Notes: generated by a model not told the origin, from the letters alone. A DNA stretch of 64,000 nucleotides from Taklimakanibacter sp050246735 (GCA_050246735.1 JBFWVM010000007.1:1-64000), one strand, 5' to 3'. Positions 49,517 through 58,309 are shown, numbered from the stretch's first letter. Made by a program: numbers and translations.

Positions 49517-50272
49517 ATGAAAATCGTCGTCATAGGCGGCACCGGCCTCATCGGATCGAAGACCGTGGCGAGGCTGCGCAGGAAGGGACACGACGTGCTC
49601 GCCGCAGCGCCCAATACCGGCGTCAACACGATCACGGGCGAAGGCGTGGCGGAAGCCGTCGCCGGCGCGCAGGTGGTGGTCGATCTCGCGAATTCGCCGT
49701 CCTTCGAGGAGAAGGCGGCCCTGGAGTTCTTCCGCACCGCCGGCCGCAATCTGCTGGCCGCCGAGACGGCGGCGGGAGTGCAGCATCACATCGCGCTCTC
49801 GGTCGTGGGCACGGAGCGCCTGCAGGGCAGCGGATATTTCCGCGGCAAGCATGCCCAGGAGGAGCTCATCAGGGCGTCCGGGATTCCCTATACGATCGTC
49901 CATTCGACGCAGTTCTTCGAATTCATGGGCGCCATCGCCCAGTCGGGCGCCGATGGCCAGACCGTCCATCTGCCGCCGGCCCTCTTCCAGCCCATCGCGT
50001 CGGATGACGTCGCCGACGTCATGGCCGACGTCGCGCTCGGCTCGCCGATGAACCGCATGATCGAGATCGCCGGGCCGGACCGGGTTCGCATGAGCGACCT
50101 CGTGGCGCACTTCCTCAAGGCGACCAACGACCCGCGCATTCCGGTCGCGGACCCTCATGCGCTCTATTTCGGCATCGAGCTCGACGACCGCACGCTCGTC
50201 CCGGGCGACAACCCGCGCATCGGCGCCATGCGGTTCGACGACTGGCTGAAGCAGTCCGCGCGGAAGAACTGA
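49517..50272 (+). CDS. NmrA-like NAD(P)-binding atypical SDR
   Basis: A 251-residue Rossmann protein. MKIVVIGGTGLIGSKTVARL gives the cofactor loop; VVVDLANSPSFEEKAAL and HIALSVVGTERLQGSGYFRGK follow, with YFRGKHAQEELI standing in for the YxxxK region. ATG 49517 is chosen because AGGAG is eight bases before it; ATG 49511 would be only two bases away. Members act as redox sensors or NAD(P)H-dependent reductases. It is in tandem with the exported hydrolase and cupin genes. Confidence 0.83.
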   Translation: MKIVVIGGTGLIGSKTVARLRRKGHDVLAAAPNTGVNTITGEGVAEAVAGAQVVVDLANSPSFEEKAALEFFRTAGRNLLAAETAAGVQHHIALSVVGTERLQGSGYFRGKHAQEELIRASGIPYTIVHSTQFFEFMGAIAQSGADGQTVHLPPALFQPIASDDVADVMADVALGSPMNRMIEIAGPDRVRMSDLVAHFLKATNDPRIPVADPHALYFGIELDDRTLVPGDNPRIGAMRFDDWLKQSARKN

Positions 50273-50298
50273 CCGGCCCCCACAGACAGGAGAAACCA

Positions 50299-50706
50299 AT
50301 GATCAGGACACTTATCTGCGCGGCGGCGATGACGGCGATCTCGGTGACCGGCGCCCTGGCCGACGGTGACACGTCCAAGGTGACGCTGGTCTTCGACCAG
50401 CCGCTCCCCAATGTCCCCGGAAAGAGCATAAAGGGCGTGCTCGTCGAATACGAGCCCGGCGGCTCCTCGCCCGCTCACACCCATCCGAGCTCCTCCTTCA
50501 TCTATGCGACGGTGCTCGAAGGCGCGATCCGCAGCCAGGTCAACGACGGGCCGGTGAAGACCTACCGCGCCGGCGAGAACTTCGCCGAGTTTCCGGGCGA
50601 CCATCATGCCGTCAGCGAAAATGCCAGCCGGACCGAGCGCGCCCGCCTGCTCGCCGTGTTCGTCGTCGACACGGACGAGACCGACCTGACGACCTACGAG
50701 AAATGA
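50299..50706 (+). CDS. Exported cupin-domain protein
   Basis: A 135-residue protein with a signal peptide (LICAAAMTAISVTGALA) and one cupin barrel. Metal-binding His residues lie in SSPAHTHPSSSFIYATVLEG and PGDHHAVSENAS. Such periplasmic cupins often accompany redox or quinone-stress genes. The enzyme activity, if any, is unknown. GGAG lies seven bases before the ATG. Confidence 0.85.
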   Translation: MIRTLICAAAMTAISVTGALADGDTSKVTLVFDQPLPNVPGKSIKGVLVEYEPGGSSPAHTHPSSSFIYATVLEGAIRSQVNDGPVKTYRAGENFAEFPGDHHAVSENASRTERARLLAVFVVDTDETDLTTYEK

Positions 50707-50728
50707 GAGCGACGAAAGGAGAATCCCG

Positions 50729-51241
50729 ATGAATGTCCACACGAAATCGCCGGCGAAGGCGGCAGGGCCGCGTCTGAACTACTTCGAGCAGTCGCCCGAG
50801 CTCTCCAGGAAGCTTACCGAGCTGGTCGTTGCGACCAGACACGGCGCCATTGAGGAATCCATCCGCGACCTCGTCGCGATCAGAATCTCCCAGATCAACG
50901 GCTGCGCCTTCTGCCTCGACATGCACGTCAAGCAGGCCAGGATCCACGGCGAGCGCGAGCTGCGGCTCCACCACCTGGCTTCCTGGCGGGAGTCCACGCT
51001 GTTCGCGCCGCGCGAGCGTGCGGCGCTGGCCTGGGCCGAGATCCTGACGAGGCTGCCCGAGCAGGGCGTCCCCGACGAAATCTACGACCGCGTCCGCACC
51101 CAGCTGTCCGGGAAGGAGATCGCCGACCTGACCTTCGTCGTCGTCGTGAGCAACTCCTGGAACCGCCTCAATATCGGCTTCAGGACCGTCCCGGGTTCGC
51201 TCGACGCCAAATTCGGCCTGGACAAGGCGGCACTCGGCTGA
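50729..51241 (+). CDS. Carboxymuconolactone decarboxylase / AhpD-like peroxidase family protein
   Basis: A 170-residue AhpD/CMD-family protein. The redox CxxC and adjacent His are in SQINGCAFCLDMHVKQAR (about residues 55-72), the signature of alkylhydroperoxidase-type members. The C-terminal half (ADLTFVVVVSNSWNRLNIGF) matches the family. It probably reduces organic peroxides via a thiol partner. It lies 22 bases after the cupin gene in the same run. Confidence 0.88.
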   Translation: MNVHTKSPAKAAGPRLNYFEQSPELSRKLTELVVATRHGAIEESIRDLVAIRISQINGCAFCLDMHVKQARIHGERELRLHHLASWRESTLFAPRERAALAWAEILTRLPEQGVPDEIYDRVRTQLSGKEIADLTFVVVVSNSWNRLNIGFRTVPGSLDAKFGLDKAALG

Positions 51242-51329
51242 TGCCGCAGCGGCGGTCGAGGTGGTGCTGCTCCCCGAGCTCCATCTCGACCGGCCAGGCC
51301 CGCGACCGCAAGCCTCCGAGGATCCCGAC

Positions 51330-51767
51330 ATGCGCATTGAACAGCTCAGCCCGCTGACCTCGCCCCGCCTCACGGTGATCGGCACGGGAGCCACGCTGCA
51401 GGCGGCCGCCCACTCCCTGTCCAGCCCCGGGATAGGGCTGATCGTCGTCTGCGACGAGGCCGGGAGAGCCGCGGGCGTGCTGAGCAAGTCCGACCTCATC
51501 CGCCATCTCGCCGATCGCGATCCGGCCGGCGCGTCGATCGTGACGCTCATGAGCCGGAACATCGTCGCCTGCGCTCCCACGGACGAGGTCTACGCCGCCT
51601 GGCAGGCAATGGCGTCACGGCGCCTCCAGAACATGCCGATCCTCGCGGCGGACTCGACGCCTCTCGGCATCCTCGATATCCGCGATGCGATGAAGGCCCT
51701 GTTCGAGCAGGAGCAATATCAGGAGCGCATGCTCTCCAACTACATCGCCGGACTGGGCTATCAGTAG
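51330..51767 (+). CDS. Two-CBS-domain protein
   Basis: A 145-residue protein made of a CBS pair: TVIGTGATLQAAAHSLSSPG with GIGLIVVCDEAGRAAGVLSKS, then VTLMSRNIVACAPTDEVYAAW and MPILAADSTPLGILDIRDAM. CBS pairs bind adenine nucleotides and act as energy sensors. ATG 51330 follows a GAGGA site. It may regulate a neighbouring enzyme or act alone. A terminator-like hairpin follows. Confidence 0.85.
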   Translation: MRIEQLSPLTSPRLTVIGTGATLQAAAHSLSSPGIGLIVVCDEAGRAAGVLSKSDLIRHLADRDPAGASIVTLMSRNIVACAPTDEVYAAWQAMASRRLQNMPILAADSTPLGILDIRDAMKALFEQEQYQERMLSNYIAGLGYQ

Positions 51768-51778
51768 GCGAGAGCGCC

Positions 51779-51805
51779 GGCGGGCGCTCCGGCCCGCCGT
51801 TCTTT
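51779..51805. terminator. Bidirectional terminator between convergent genes
   Basis: GGCGGGC (51779-51785) pairs with GCCCGCC (51792-51798) over a six-base loop, followed by GTTCTTT on the plus strand. It sits in the 41-base gap between the CBS gene and the convergent hydratase-like gene. An overlapping alternative stem GAGCGCC/GGCGCTC is also possible. Confidence 0.75.
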
Positions 51806-51808
51806 CCG

Positions 51809-52597
51809 TCAAAGATACCTGGTCGTCACCGCTCCGAGGCCGGTAAAGGCGGCCGTGAGCACATCGCCGGGCTGCGCCCTGTAGACCGGGACTATCGAGC
51901 CGGTCGTCAGGAAAGATCCCTTGCGTATGGTTTGCGAGCGCGCCATCTCGCAGATGAACCATCTCACCGCCTCGAGCGGGCTGCCCATGACCACGCTCGC
52001 GGATCCGGAAAGCACTTCGCTGCCGTTGACGGCCAGGACCGCCTTCAACGTCGCGAAATCCTCGATCGATCCGACAGGCGTCGGCGAGCCGCGTATGACG
52101 ACGCCGTCGGTTCCATTGTTGGCCACGATCGTCGGCCACCCGACGGAGCCCGGATCCTCGAACTGGGAGTTCATGACGTCGAGGGTGGGATAGACATGAT
52201 CGATGAACGGCAAGACTTCGGCCGCGGTCGCGATCCTCGTTCCGGCGGGAACGTCCTTCGCGAAGCTGAAGCCGATCTCCAGGTCCACGTCGAACGTGAA
52301 GAAGCTGCGATGGTCGAATGCCGCGCCCGACTGATACAGCGCAGCGGGAAGGATCGGCGCGAAATACGGCATGGGCACCATGCTGTGCCGGCTCGTTCCG
52401 CCCATGAACCAGCCGAGGCACCGACCGCCCAGCAACCGGAAGAGCTCGTCCCTGATCCTCGATGCGTCGGCCATCGAGACCGGAGTCACGTCCGCCGGCA
52501 GTCCCCTGATCCTCGCGGCATGGGTCCGCGCCTCGAACAGGATGTCCGCAGCCTTCCTGACCTGCGCCGCGGTCAGGCGCGCAGCGCTCTCAGGCAT
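51809..52597 (-). CDS. 2-keto-4-pentenoate hydratase-like protein (FAH family)
   Basis: A 262-residue fumarylacetoacetate-hydrolase-fold protein of the MhpD/hydratase branch. Visible metal-binding residues are in FDVDLEIGFSFAKDVP (Glu-x-Glu-type site, here DLEIGF), followed by FIDHVYPTLDVMNSQFED and LEAVRWFICEMA. It would add water to a 2-oxo-4-enoate or decarboxylate a related oxo acid. It is the last gene of the nine-gene operon and overlaps the asparaginase gene by eight bases. No aromatic meta-cleavage genes are nearby, so its substrate probably comes from the neighbouring amino-acid enzymes. Confidence 0.75.
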   Translation of the reverse strand: MPESAARLTAAQVRKAADILFEARTHAARIRGLPADVTPVSMADASRIRDELFRLLGGRCLGWFMGGTSRHSMVPMPYFAPILPAALYQSGAAFDHRSFFTFDVDLEIGFSFAKDVPAGTRIATAAEVLPFIDHVYPTLDVMNSQFEDPGSVGWPTIVANNGTDGVVIRGSPTPVGSIEDFATLKAVLAVNGSEVLSGSASVVMGSPLEAVRWFICEMARSQTIRKGSFLTTGSIVPVYRAQPGDVLTAAFTGLGAVTTRYL

Positions 52598-53582
52598 CTT
52601 CAGGGAACCATGTCTGCGGCCGCACGTCCGAGCTCAAGGCGAACATGAGCCTGATCCTAGCCTTGGGCCCGCTCAGCCGCCCCGCGAACAGAGCACCGCG
52701 GTCGGCGAGCCATCGGCTTTCACCCCGCTCGGTATATTGCGGCAGCGTTCCGCCCGTCAGCGCCCGCGACGCGACGACGATGACGACTCCGGCCCCGATC
52801 GCCCGCTCGATCGCCGGCGCCATCGCCTCGGTGGCGCTGCCTTCGCCGGTCGCCTCGATCACGATGCCGTGCGCTCCATGGTCCACCAGCGCGTCGATGA
52901 GCAGACCATCGCCGCCGAGGACGACCTTCACGTAGCCGACATTCTCCTCGAGCCCGGCCGCGGGCATGCGGGCCGCGGCGGCGACATGCCGGCCGATCCG
53001 CAGCTCGGGTCCGGCCCGTCCGCCGCGGTCGAGAAAGCGTCCGAGAGGTCCAACGCCCGGTGAGACAAAAGCGTCCAGCGCGCGGGAATCCGCTTTCGTC
53101 ACCTCCCGCGCGAGGTGGACCTCGTCATTCATCACCACGACAACACCGGCGCCCGCCAGCCGCGGATCTCGGGCGGCGGCGACGGCGGCGGCGAGATTGC
53201 GGCCTGCATCGGACAGAGGTTCGCCCGGCAGCTTCATCGATCCCGTGACGACGACCGGCTTGCCGCCGTCGAGTTTGAGATCGAGCAGATAGGCGGCCTC
53301 CTCCATCGCATTGGTGCCCATCGTCACCACCGCTCCACGGGCATCGGCGTCGGAAAGGCGGCGTTCCACCTCGCAGGCCCAGTCGAACGCCAGCCGCGGC
53401 GTGACGGCCGTGCTGGGCACGAGGCCGAGCTCGACGACTTCAATGTCCCGGCGACCGGCGGCCCCTTCCGGCAGCAGTCCGGCGACCTCCTCGCCCCCGA
53501 GCTTCGGTGCCCGCGACCTGTCGCCGGCTGCCGCGACCGTCGCGATCGTTCCGCCCGTCGTGAACAGGAGTATCCTTCCCAT
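52590..53582 (-). CDS. Asparaginase-family amidohydrolase with altered catalytic motif
   Basis: A 330-residue type-II asparaginase-fold protein. The nucleophile region LFTTGGTIATV (Thr12) and the lysine in EVTKADSRALDAF (Lys163) are kept. The second triad reads VVTMGTNAMEEAAYLLDL (residues 85-102), where asparaginases normally have THGTDTMEE. Thr90 is present, but the catalytic Asp is Asn91 and the His is Met88. This weakens the expected Thr-Lys-Asp relay and suggests another substrate or activity. No signal peptide, so it is cytoplasmic. It begins four bases after the permease stop and overlaps the hydratase-like gene. Confidence 0.8.
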   Translation of the reverse strand: MGRILLFTTGGTIATVAAAGDRSRAPKLGGEEVAGLLPEGAAGRRDIEVVELGLVPSTAVTPRLAFDWACEVERRLSDADARGAVVTMGTNAMEEAAYLLDLKLDGGKPVVVTGSMKLPGEPLSDAGRNLAAAVAAARDPRLAGAGVVVVMNDEVHLAREVTKADSRALDAFVSPGVGPLGRFLDRGGRAGPELRIGRHVAAAARMPAAGLEENVGYVKVVLGGDGLLIDALVDHGAHGIVIEATGEGSATEAMAPAIERAIGAGVVIVVASRALTGGTLPQYTERGESRWLADRGALFAGRLSGPKARIRLMFALSSDVRPQTWFPEDA

Positions 53583-53586
53583 GCGA

Positions 53587-54282
53587 TCAATGCCGGCTGA
53601 CGGTGCCGGGCAGGCTTCCTTCCAGCCCCTGCAGCGCGATCTGGAGCACGCTTGCGAAGGCGATGTAGAAGAGGCCCGCGATGCTGTAGGCAAGGAGGTG
53701 CTGGAAACTGGCCGACGCCAGTATCTGGGCAGCCCGCATCACCTCCACGACGCCGATGACCGAGGCAAGCGACGTCGCCTTGAGCGCGATGAGATATTCG
53801 TTGCTGAGCGTCGGAAAGGCGACGCGGAAGGCCTGCGGACCGACCACCCGCCTGAATGTCTGCCCGGACGTCATTCCGATCGACCTCGCGGCTTCGATCT
53901 GGTCGTGCGACACCGACGCGATCCCGGCCCGGATGATCTCGGTCGCATAGGCGCCGCTGGTGAGCGTGAAGGCGGCGACGGCGGCGATGATCCGGTTGCC
54001 AAGGGGTTCGGTCAGGGCGATCAGCACATCGCTGCCGACGCTGACGGCAAAGCTCGGAAGCGCGAAGTAGACCAGGTAAAGCGTCAGGAGGGGCGGCATC
54101 GACCGGAACACCGCGACATAGGTCGCCGACATCAGGCGCAGAGGTTTCGACGCCGAGGTCCGCGCCAGCGCGCCGAAGGTGCCGATGACCACCGCAAGTC
54201 CGTACGCCAGAACGGATATGAGCAGGGCTGTGGCCAGGCCGGCCAGATAGAGATGCCAGTTCTCGAGAAAGAAGCCGATCAT
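53587..54282 (-). CDS. Polar amino-acid ABC transporter permease (HisM/GlnP family)
   Basis: A 231-residue permease with four to five helices. Family segments are FRSMPPLLTLYLVYFALPSF, SGAYATEIIRAGIASVSHDQ and the coupling loop IEAARSIGMTSGQTFRRVV. KATSLASVIGVVEVMRAAQ closes the domain. It would pair with the permease encoded just upstream in a heterodimer. The asparaginase-like gene follows after four bases. Confidence 0.9.
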   Translation of the reverse strand: MIGFFLENWHLYLAGLATALLISVLAYGLAVVIGTFGALARTSASKPLRLMSATYVAVFRSMPPLLTLYLVYFALPSFAVSVGSDVLIALTEPLGNRIIAAVAAFTLTSGAYATEIIRAGIASVSHDQIEAARSIGMTSGQTFRRVVGPQAFRVAFPTLSNEYLIALKATSLASVIGVVEVMRAAQILASASFQHLLAYSIAGLFYIAFASVLQIALQGLEGSLPGTVSRH

Positions 54283-54343
54283 GGCGCTTCCCCCTCGATC
54301 TCTCGCCGTCCCATGTCACCCGTTCCTGGCATCTTCCCGGCCA

Positions 54344-55069
54344 TCATGCCGCGGCCCGTCCGGTGCTCGCGTTCGCGGACTGTCTTTGCCCGCGCGACAG
54401 GAAGGCTTCGCCCCTGCTTATCGAAAGCTGGAGGAGGGCGACGAACAGGAGGTAGTAAAGACCCGCCAGTCCGTAGGCGGTCAGGCTCTGGAATGTCGCG
54501 CCGGCGGCAAGCTGCGCCGTCCGCATCAGTTCGACGACCCCGATGACCGACGCCAGCGACGTGCCCTTGAGAACATAGATGAACTCGCTGCCCAGGGGCG
54601 GAAACGCGATGCGGAATGCTTGCGGCGCGATGACGCGGCGAAAGATCATGCCGGATGACATGCCTATGGAGCGGGCCGCCTCGACCTGGTCGCTGCCCAC
54701 CGACTTGATTCCCGACCGGATGATCTCCGTCGTGAAGGCGCCGCTGGTCAGGGCGAAGGCCACCACCGCGGAGATCACCCGATTGTCCAGCGGCTTCAGA
54801 AATTCGGCCAGAAGGGGCATGTCGGAATTCGCGGCCCAGGTCGGCAGCCCGAAATAGACGAAATACAGGGTGAGGAGCGGCGGCACCGCGCGAAACGCGG
54901 CGACATAGGCGCCGACCGATGTTCGCACGGCGAGGTAGCGCGAATCCCGGGCCTGCGCCGCGAAGGTGCCTATGGTGATCGAGACGGCCATCGCGCAGAC
55001 GGTTATGCCGATGGCGACCAGGAGGCCCAGCAGATAGGCGATGCAGTATAAGCGAAAAAAATCGATCAC
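54344..55069 (-). CDS. Polar amino-acid ABC transporter permease (HisQ/GlnP family)
   Basis: A 241-residue permease closely similar to its neighbour: FRAVPPLLTLYFVYFGLPTW, SGAFTTEIIRSGIKSVGSDQ, VEAARSIGMSSGMIFRRVI and KGTSLASVIGVVELMRTAQ. The two probably arose by tandem duplication and then diverged. It starts 27 bases after the ATPase stop. Confidence 0.9.
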   Translation of the reverse strand: MIDFFRLYCIAYLLGLLVAIGITVCAMAVSITIGTFAAQARDSRYLAVRTSVGAYVAAFRAVPPLLTLYFVYFGLPTWAANSDMPLLAEFLKPLDNRVISAVVAFALTSGAFTTEIIRSGIKSVGSDQVEAARSIGMSSGMIFRRVIAPQAFRIAFPPLGSEFIYVLKGTSLASVIGVVELMRTAQLAAGATFQSLTAYGLAGLYYLLFVALLQLSISRGEAFLSRGQRQSANASTGRAAA

Positions 55070-55096
55070 TCTCTTGCCTCGTCCTGACGCGCAGCC

Positions 55097-55885
55097 CTAG
55101 TCGTCGCCGTTGAACCGGGAAAGATAGGCTTCGATCCGCTCGGAAGGCGGCGCGCGGAAGAATTGCTCGGTCGGCAGGTCGGCCAGGACATGGCCGCCTT
55201 CCATGAAGACGATCCGGTCGGCGCAGCGCTGGGCGAAGCGAAGCTCATGGGTGACGGCGACCATCGTCACCCCGTCTTCGGCCAGTTGGCGCATGACGTT
55301 CGTCACCTCTCCCACCAGCTCCGGATCGAGCGCCGACGTGATCTCGTCCAGCAGCATGACTTCGGGGTTCATGCACAGGGCGCGGGCTATGGCGACGCGT
55401 TGCTGCTGCCCGCCCGAGAGCTGCACCGGATAGCGGTCCGCGAAGGTCTCCATGCCGACCCGCCGCAGAGCCGCCACGGCGCGCGCTCGCGCCTCTTCCT
55501 TCACCACCTTCAGCACATGGACCGGGCCTTCCACCAGATTGCCGATGACGGTGCGGTGCGGGAAGAGATTGAAGCGCTGGAAGACGAAGCCGAATCTCGC
55601 CCGCTGCCGCGTCACCTCATGTTCCTTGCGCCGCACCAGCCTGTCTTGCTCTTCCCGGTATCCGATCAGGTCGCCGTTCAGGTAGATGCGGCCTTCGCTG
55701 TAAGGCACGAGAAAGTTCAGGCATCGGAGCAGTGTCGTCTTACCCGAACCGCTCGGGCCGACGATCGCCACGGTTTCGCGCGGGTTCACCGAAAGATCCA
55801 CCTTGCGCAAGACCGGCTGCCCGCCCAGCTCGGCGCCTACCCCGATGGCCTGAAGTATTGGCGTGGGATCTTTTCGCTCACTCAA
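55097..55885 (-). CDS. Polar amino-acid ABC transporter ATP-binding protein (HisP/GlnQ family)
   Basis: A 262-residue ATPase. Walker A GPSGSGKTTLLRCLNFLVP, the Q loop FVFQRFNLFPHRTV, signature QLSGGQQQRVAIARALC and Walker B VMLLDEITSALDPELV are all complete. TTG at 55883-55885 is preferred: it follows the binding-protein stop by 11 bases and starts MSERKDPTPILQAIG. A GTG start at 55921 would add 12 residues and overlap the binding-protein gene by 25 bases. Confidence 0.9.
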   Translation of the reverse strand: MSERKDPTPILQAIGVGAELGGQPVLRKVDLSVNPRETVAIVGPSGSGKTTLLRCLNFLVPYSEGRIYLNGDLIGYREEQDRLVRRKEHEVTRQRARFGFVFQRFNLFPHRTVIGNLVEGPVHVLKVVKEEARARAVAALRRVGMETFADRYPVQLSGGQQQRVAIARALCMNPEVMLLDEITSALDPELVGEVTNVMRQLAEDGVTMVAVTHELRFAQRCADRIVFMEGGHVLADLPTEQFFRAPPSERIEAYLSRFNGDD

Positions 55886-55896
55886 CTCGCCGTGCC

Positions 55897-56667
55897 TCAG
55901 TAGGTTATGTCGCCGAACCACTTCTTGACGATCGCATCCAGGGTGCCGTCGCTCTTCATCCCTTCGATTGCGGTGTTGAGGCGCGCCAGAAGGTCGCCAT
56001 TGCCTTTCTTGACGGCTGCGGCGATATCGATGCGGTCGGTCAGGGCGCTCTTGCTGACCCTGAGCTTATCCGGAAAAGTGTGCTTGACCGAATAGCCGGC
56101 GGTGAGGCTGTCCACCACAACGACGTCGATCCGTCCGAGGACTAGGTCACGAAACGAGTCCGGCGTCGTGTTGTAGCGGGTGATCTCCACGCCGGAATAT
56201 TCCGACACCATCAGGTCCGCCGCCGTCCCGGATGTGACGCCGACCTTCTTGCCCTTGAGGTCGCCGGCCGATTTCGGATCGAGGTCCGAGTCCTTGCGGA
56301 CGACGCTGGTGTTCGTCTGCGAAAAGAAAGGAGTGGTGAAGTCAACTTGCGCCTTCCGCTTTTCCCGCACGGCCATTTCGGGTTCGACGTGGATGCGCCC
56401 AGTTTGCAACGCCGGGATCAGCCCGTCAAAGGCCATCGCCTCGATCTTGAACGCAACCCCGAGCTGCTTGGCGATCGCCTCCGCCAGATCGACGTCGAAT
56501 CCGACGAGGACATTGTTCTCGTCGTAGAAGGCGAGCGGCCGGTAGGTCGGATCCGTCCCGAAAATCAGCGTGCCGTCGTCGGCCTGCCCGGGGCTTGCGG
56601 AGAACAGGCAAGACGCCGAAACCAGAGCAAGAAACGATAGAACGCCACGACGATTGATTGCACTCAT
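55897..56667 (-). CDS. Polar amino-acid ABC transporter substrate-binding protein
   Basis: A 256-residue family-3 solute-binding protein with a signal peptide (VLSFLALVSASCLFSASPGQA). Ligand-site segments are TDPTYRPLAFYDENNVLVGF, VDLAEAIAKQLG, MAFDGLIPALQTGRIHVEPEM and TSGTAADLMVSEY. The usual Arg that holds the ligand carboxylate near residue 100-105 (family TxxR) appears as VREKRKAQVDFT. ATG at 56665-56667 follows a GGGAGG site. Ligand class is amino acid-like; a guanidino amino acid would fit the operon. Confidence 0.88.
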   Translation of the reverse strand: MSAINRRGVLSFLALVSASCLFSASPGQADDGTLIFGTDPTYRPLAFYDENNVLVGFDVDLAEAIAKQLGVAFKIEAMAFDGLIPALQTGRIHVEPEMAVREKRKAQVDFTTPFFSQTNTSVVRKDSDLDPKSAGDLKGKKVGVTSGTAADLMVSEYSGVEITRYNTTPDSFRDLVLGRIDVVVVDSLTAGYSVKHTFPDKLRVSKSALTDRIDIAAAVKKGNGDLLARLNTAIEGMKSDGTLDAIVKKWFGDITY

Positions 56668-56864
56668 TTGGTCCTCCCAGTGAATTGATATGGTTGGCCC
56701 ACCCGGCTTACGCCCGGGGGCGGTCGACTGTCGTTGCATTGAACCAAACAGGATTGCTTCCGGGTTGTCTTCCTCCTTTCCCTTGCCTGCCCGTTCCCGA
56801 CAGGGTCTCCCGGGCTCTTCCCGGAATGACAAGCTCGGTCATTCATGTTTGCGGCTTGCTTGTC

Positions 56865-57326
56865 TCAGTGCCGCACGATCGCCACCGTCGAACGGCCGGT
56901 CGCCAGCAGTTTCCCCGCCGTCGATGTAAGCTTTCCTTCGATGACGCCGATATTGCGCCCGAGATGGATGACGTTTCCGTGAGCGCTGAGCTCGCCCAGC
57001 TCGCAGGTCACCGGTCGAATGTAGTTGAGATTGATCTCGACGGTGGCATAGGTCGTCCGGGCCGCCAGGCGGGTATGGACGGCGCAGCCCATGCACATGT
57101 CGAGGAGAGTGGCGATGAATCCTCCATGAACGCTGCCGAGCGGATTGCGGTAGTCCGGCCGCGGTTTCGCGCGGACCGTGGCCTGTCCGGGTCCGACCGC
57201 GTCCAGGCTGGCGTCGAGGAAGCGATAGTAGGGAGATTGCGCGATCTCCCCACTCGCCACTTTCCGCATGAGCGTGAGGCCGTCATGGGCGGCGATCTGG
57301 TCCGGCCTGAGCACTCCCAAGGTCAC
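56865..57326 (-). CDS. PaaI-family hotdog thioesterase
   Basis: A 153-residue hotdog-fold protein. The PaaI signature is PLGSVHGGFIATLLDMCMGCAVHT (about residue 62), followed by TTYATVEINLNYIRPV and ATGRSTVAIV. It would hydrolyse an acyl-CoA thioester. GTG at 57324-57326 is chosen: GGAGG lies ten bases upstream and it avoids overlapping the ureohydrolase gene; a longer ATG version from 57395 would overlap by 46 bases. Position inside the operon suggests a CoA-linked step or product release. Confidence 0.8.
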   Translation of the reverse strand: MTLGVLRPDQIAAHDGLTLMRKVASGEIAQSPYYRFLDASLDAVGPGQATVRAKPRPDYRNPLGSVHGGFIATLLDMCMGCAVHTRLAARTTYATVEINLNYIRPVTCELGELSAHGNVIHLGRNIGVIEGKLTSTAGKLLATGRSTVAIVRH

Positions 57327-57349
57327 GCTGATATGGCCTCCCTCGTGAG

Positions 57350-58309
57350 CTACTTCCGCGCTCTCGCCTTGGCCAGGGTGCAGACGAATTCCCATGCCAG
57401 CGACGCCGCCAGCATCGACGTGACGCTGCCCACGTCATAGGAAGGCTGGACCTCGACGATGTCGAACCCGACCATTTTCTTGAAGTCCTTGAACGCGCGG
57501 ACCAGCGCCAGGGCGTCGGAGCTGTTGGGGCCGCCGGGAACCGGCGCGGTCGTGCCCGGAGCGAAGGCCGGATCGATCCCGTCGATGTCGAAGGTGCAGT
57601 AGCAGGGCTGATCCTGCAACGACTTCAGCTTCTCGAGCACCCACTTGAAGCCCTTCTCGTAGATGTCGTCACCGGTGATGCACAATGCACCGTGCTGCTT
57701 GATGAAGTCGAAATCCGTCGAGCTGTAGAGGGAGCCGCGGATGCCCACCAGTATCCATTTCTTGGGATCGATCAGCTTCTCTTCGACGGCGCGCCGGAAC
57801 GGCGTGCCGCCGCCGAACCGCGTTCCGAAATAGGCCTCGCCGGTGTCGAGGTGCGAATCGACGTGAACCAGAGCGACCGGCCCATGCTTCTTCGCCACCG
57901 CCCTGAGGAGAGGCAAGGTGATCGAATGGTCGCCGCCGACCGCCACGGGGACCGCGCCGGCATTCACGATCCGGCTGGCGAAGGATTCGATCAGCTCCCG
58001 CGACTTGTCGGGATCGAGCGGGTTCACCGGCGAGTCGCCGACGTCGGCCACGTTGAGGCTGTCATAGGGCTGGACGTTGATGGAAGGGTTGAAAGGCTTG
58101 ACCGTCGCCGACATCTTGCGGATTTCGGCGGGCGCGAATCTCGAGCCCACCCGGTAGCTTTGCCCGCCGTCGAACGGCACGCCGAACACCGCGGCATCCA
58201 GGCCCTTGGGATCGGTCACATAGGGCAGCCTGTAGAAGGTCTGGATTCCGGCAAAGCGGGGGATTTGCAGGGAATCCGTCGGATTGTTCCGATTGGTCGA
58301 GTCTGCCAT
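57350..58309 (-). CDS. Agmatinase-family ureohydrolase
   Basis: A 319-residue arginase/agmatinase-fold enzyme. The binuclear-manganese ligands are all present: GGDHS (His128), HVDSHLDTG (Asp151, His153, Asp155) and FDIDGIDPAFAPGT (Asp241, Asp243). The usual DAH reads DSH, which leaves the ligands intact. It hydrolyses a guanidino compound to urea plus an amine; agmatine, guanidinobutyrate, guanidinopropionate or guanidine are all known substrates in this family. It lies between the SelA-like and thioesterase genes in one operon with an amino-acid importer, so a carboxylated guanidino compound is more likely than agmatine. Confidence 0.85.
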   Translation of the reverse strand: MADSTNRNNPTDSLQIPRFAGIQTFYRLPYVTDPKGLDAAVFGVPFDGGQSYRVGSRFAPAEIRKMSATVKPFNPSINVQPYDSLNVADVGDSPVNPLDPDKSRELIESFASRIVNAGAVPVAVGGDHSITLPLLRAVAKKHGPVALVHVDSHLDTGEAYFGTRFGGGTPFRRAVEEKLIDPKKWILVGIRGSLYSSTDFDFIKQHGALCITGDDIYEKGFKWVLEKLKSLQDQPCYCTFDIDGIDPAFAPGTTAPVPGGPNSSDALALVRAFKDFKKMVGFDIVEVQPSYDVGSVTSMLAASLAWEFVCTLAKARARK

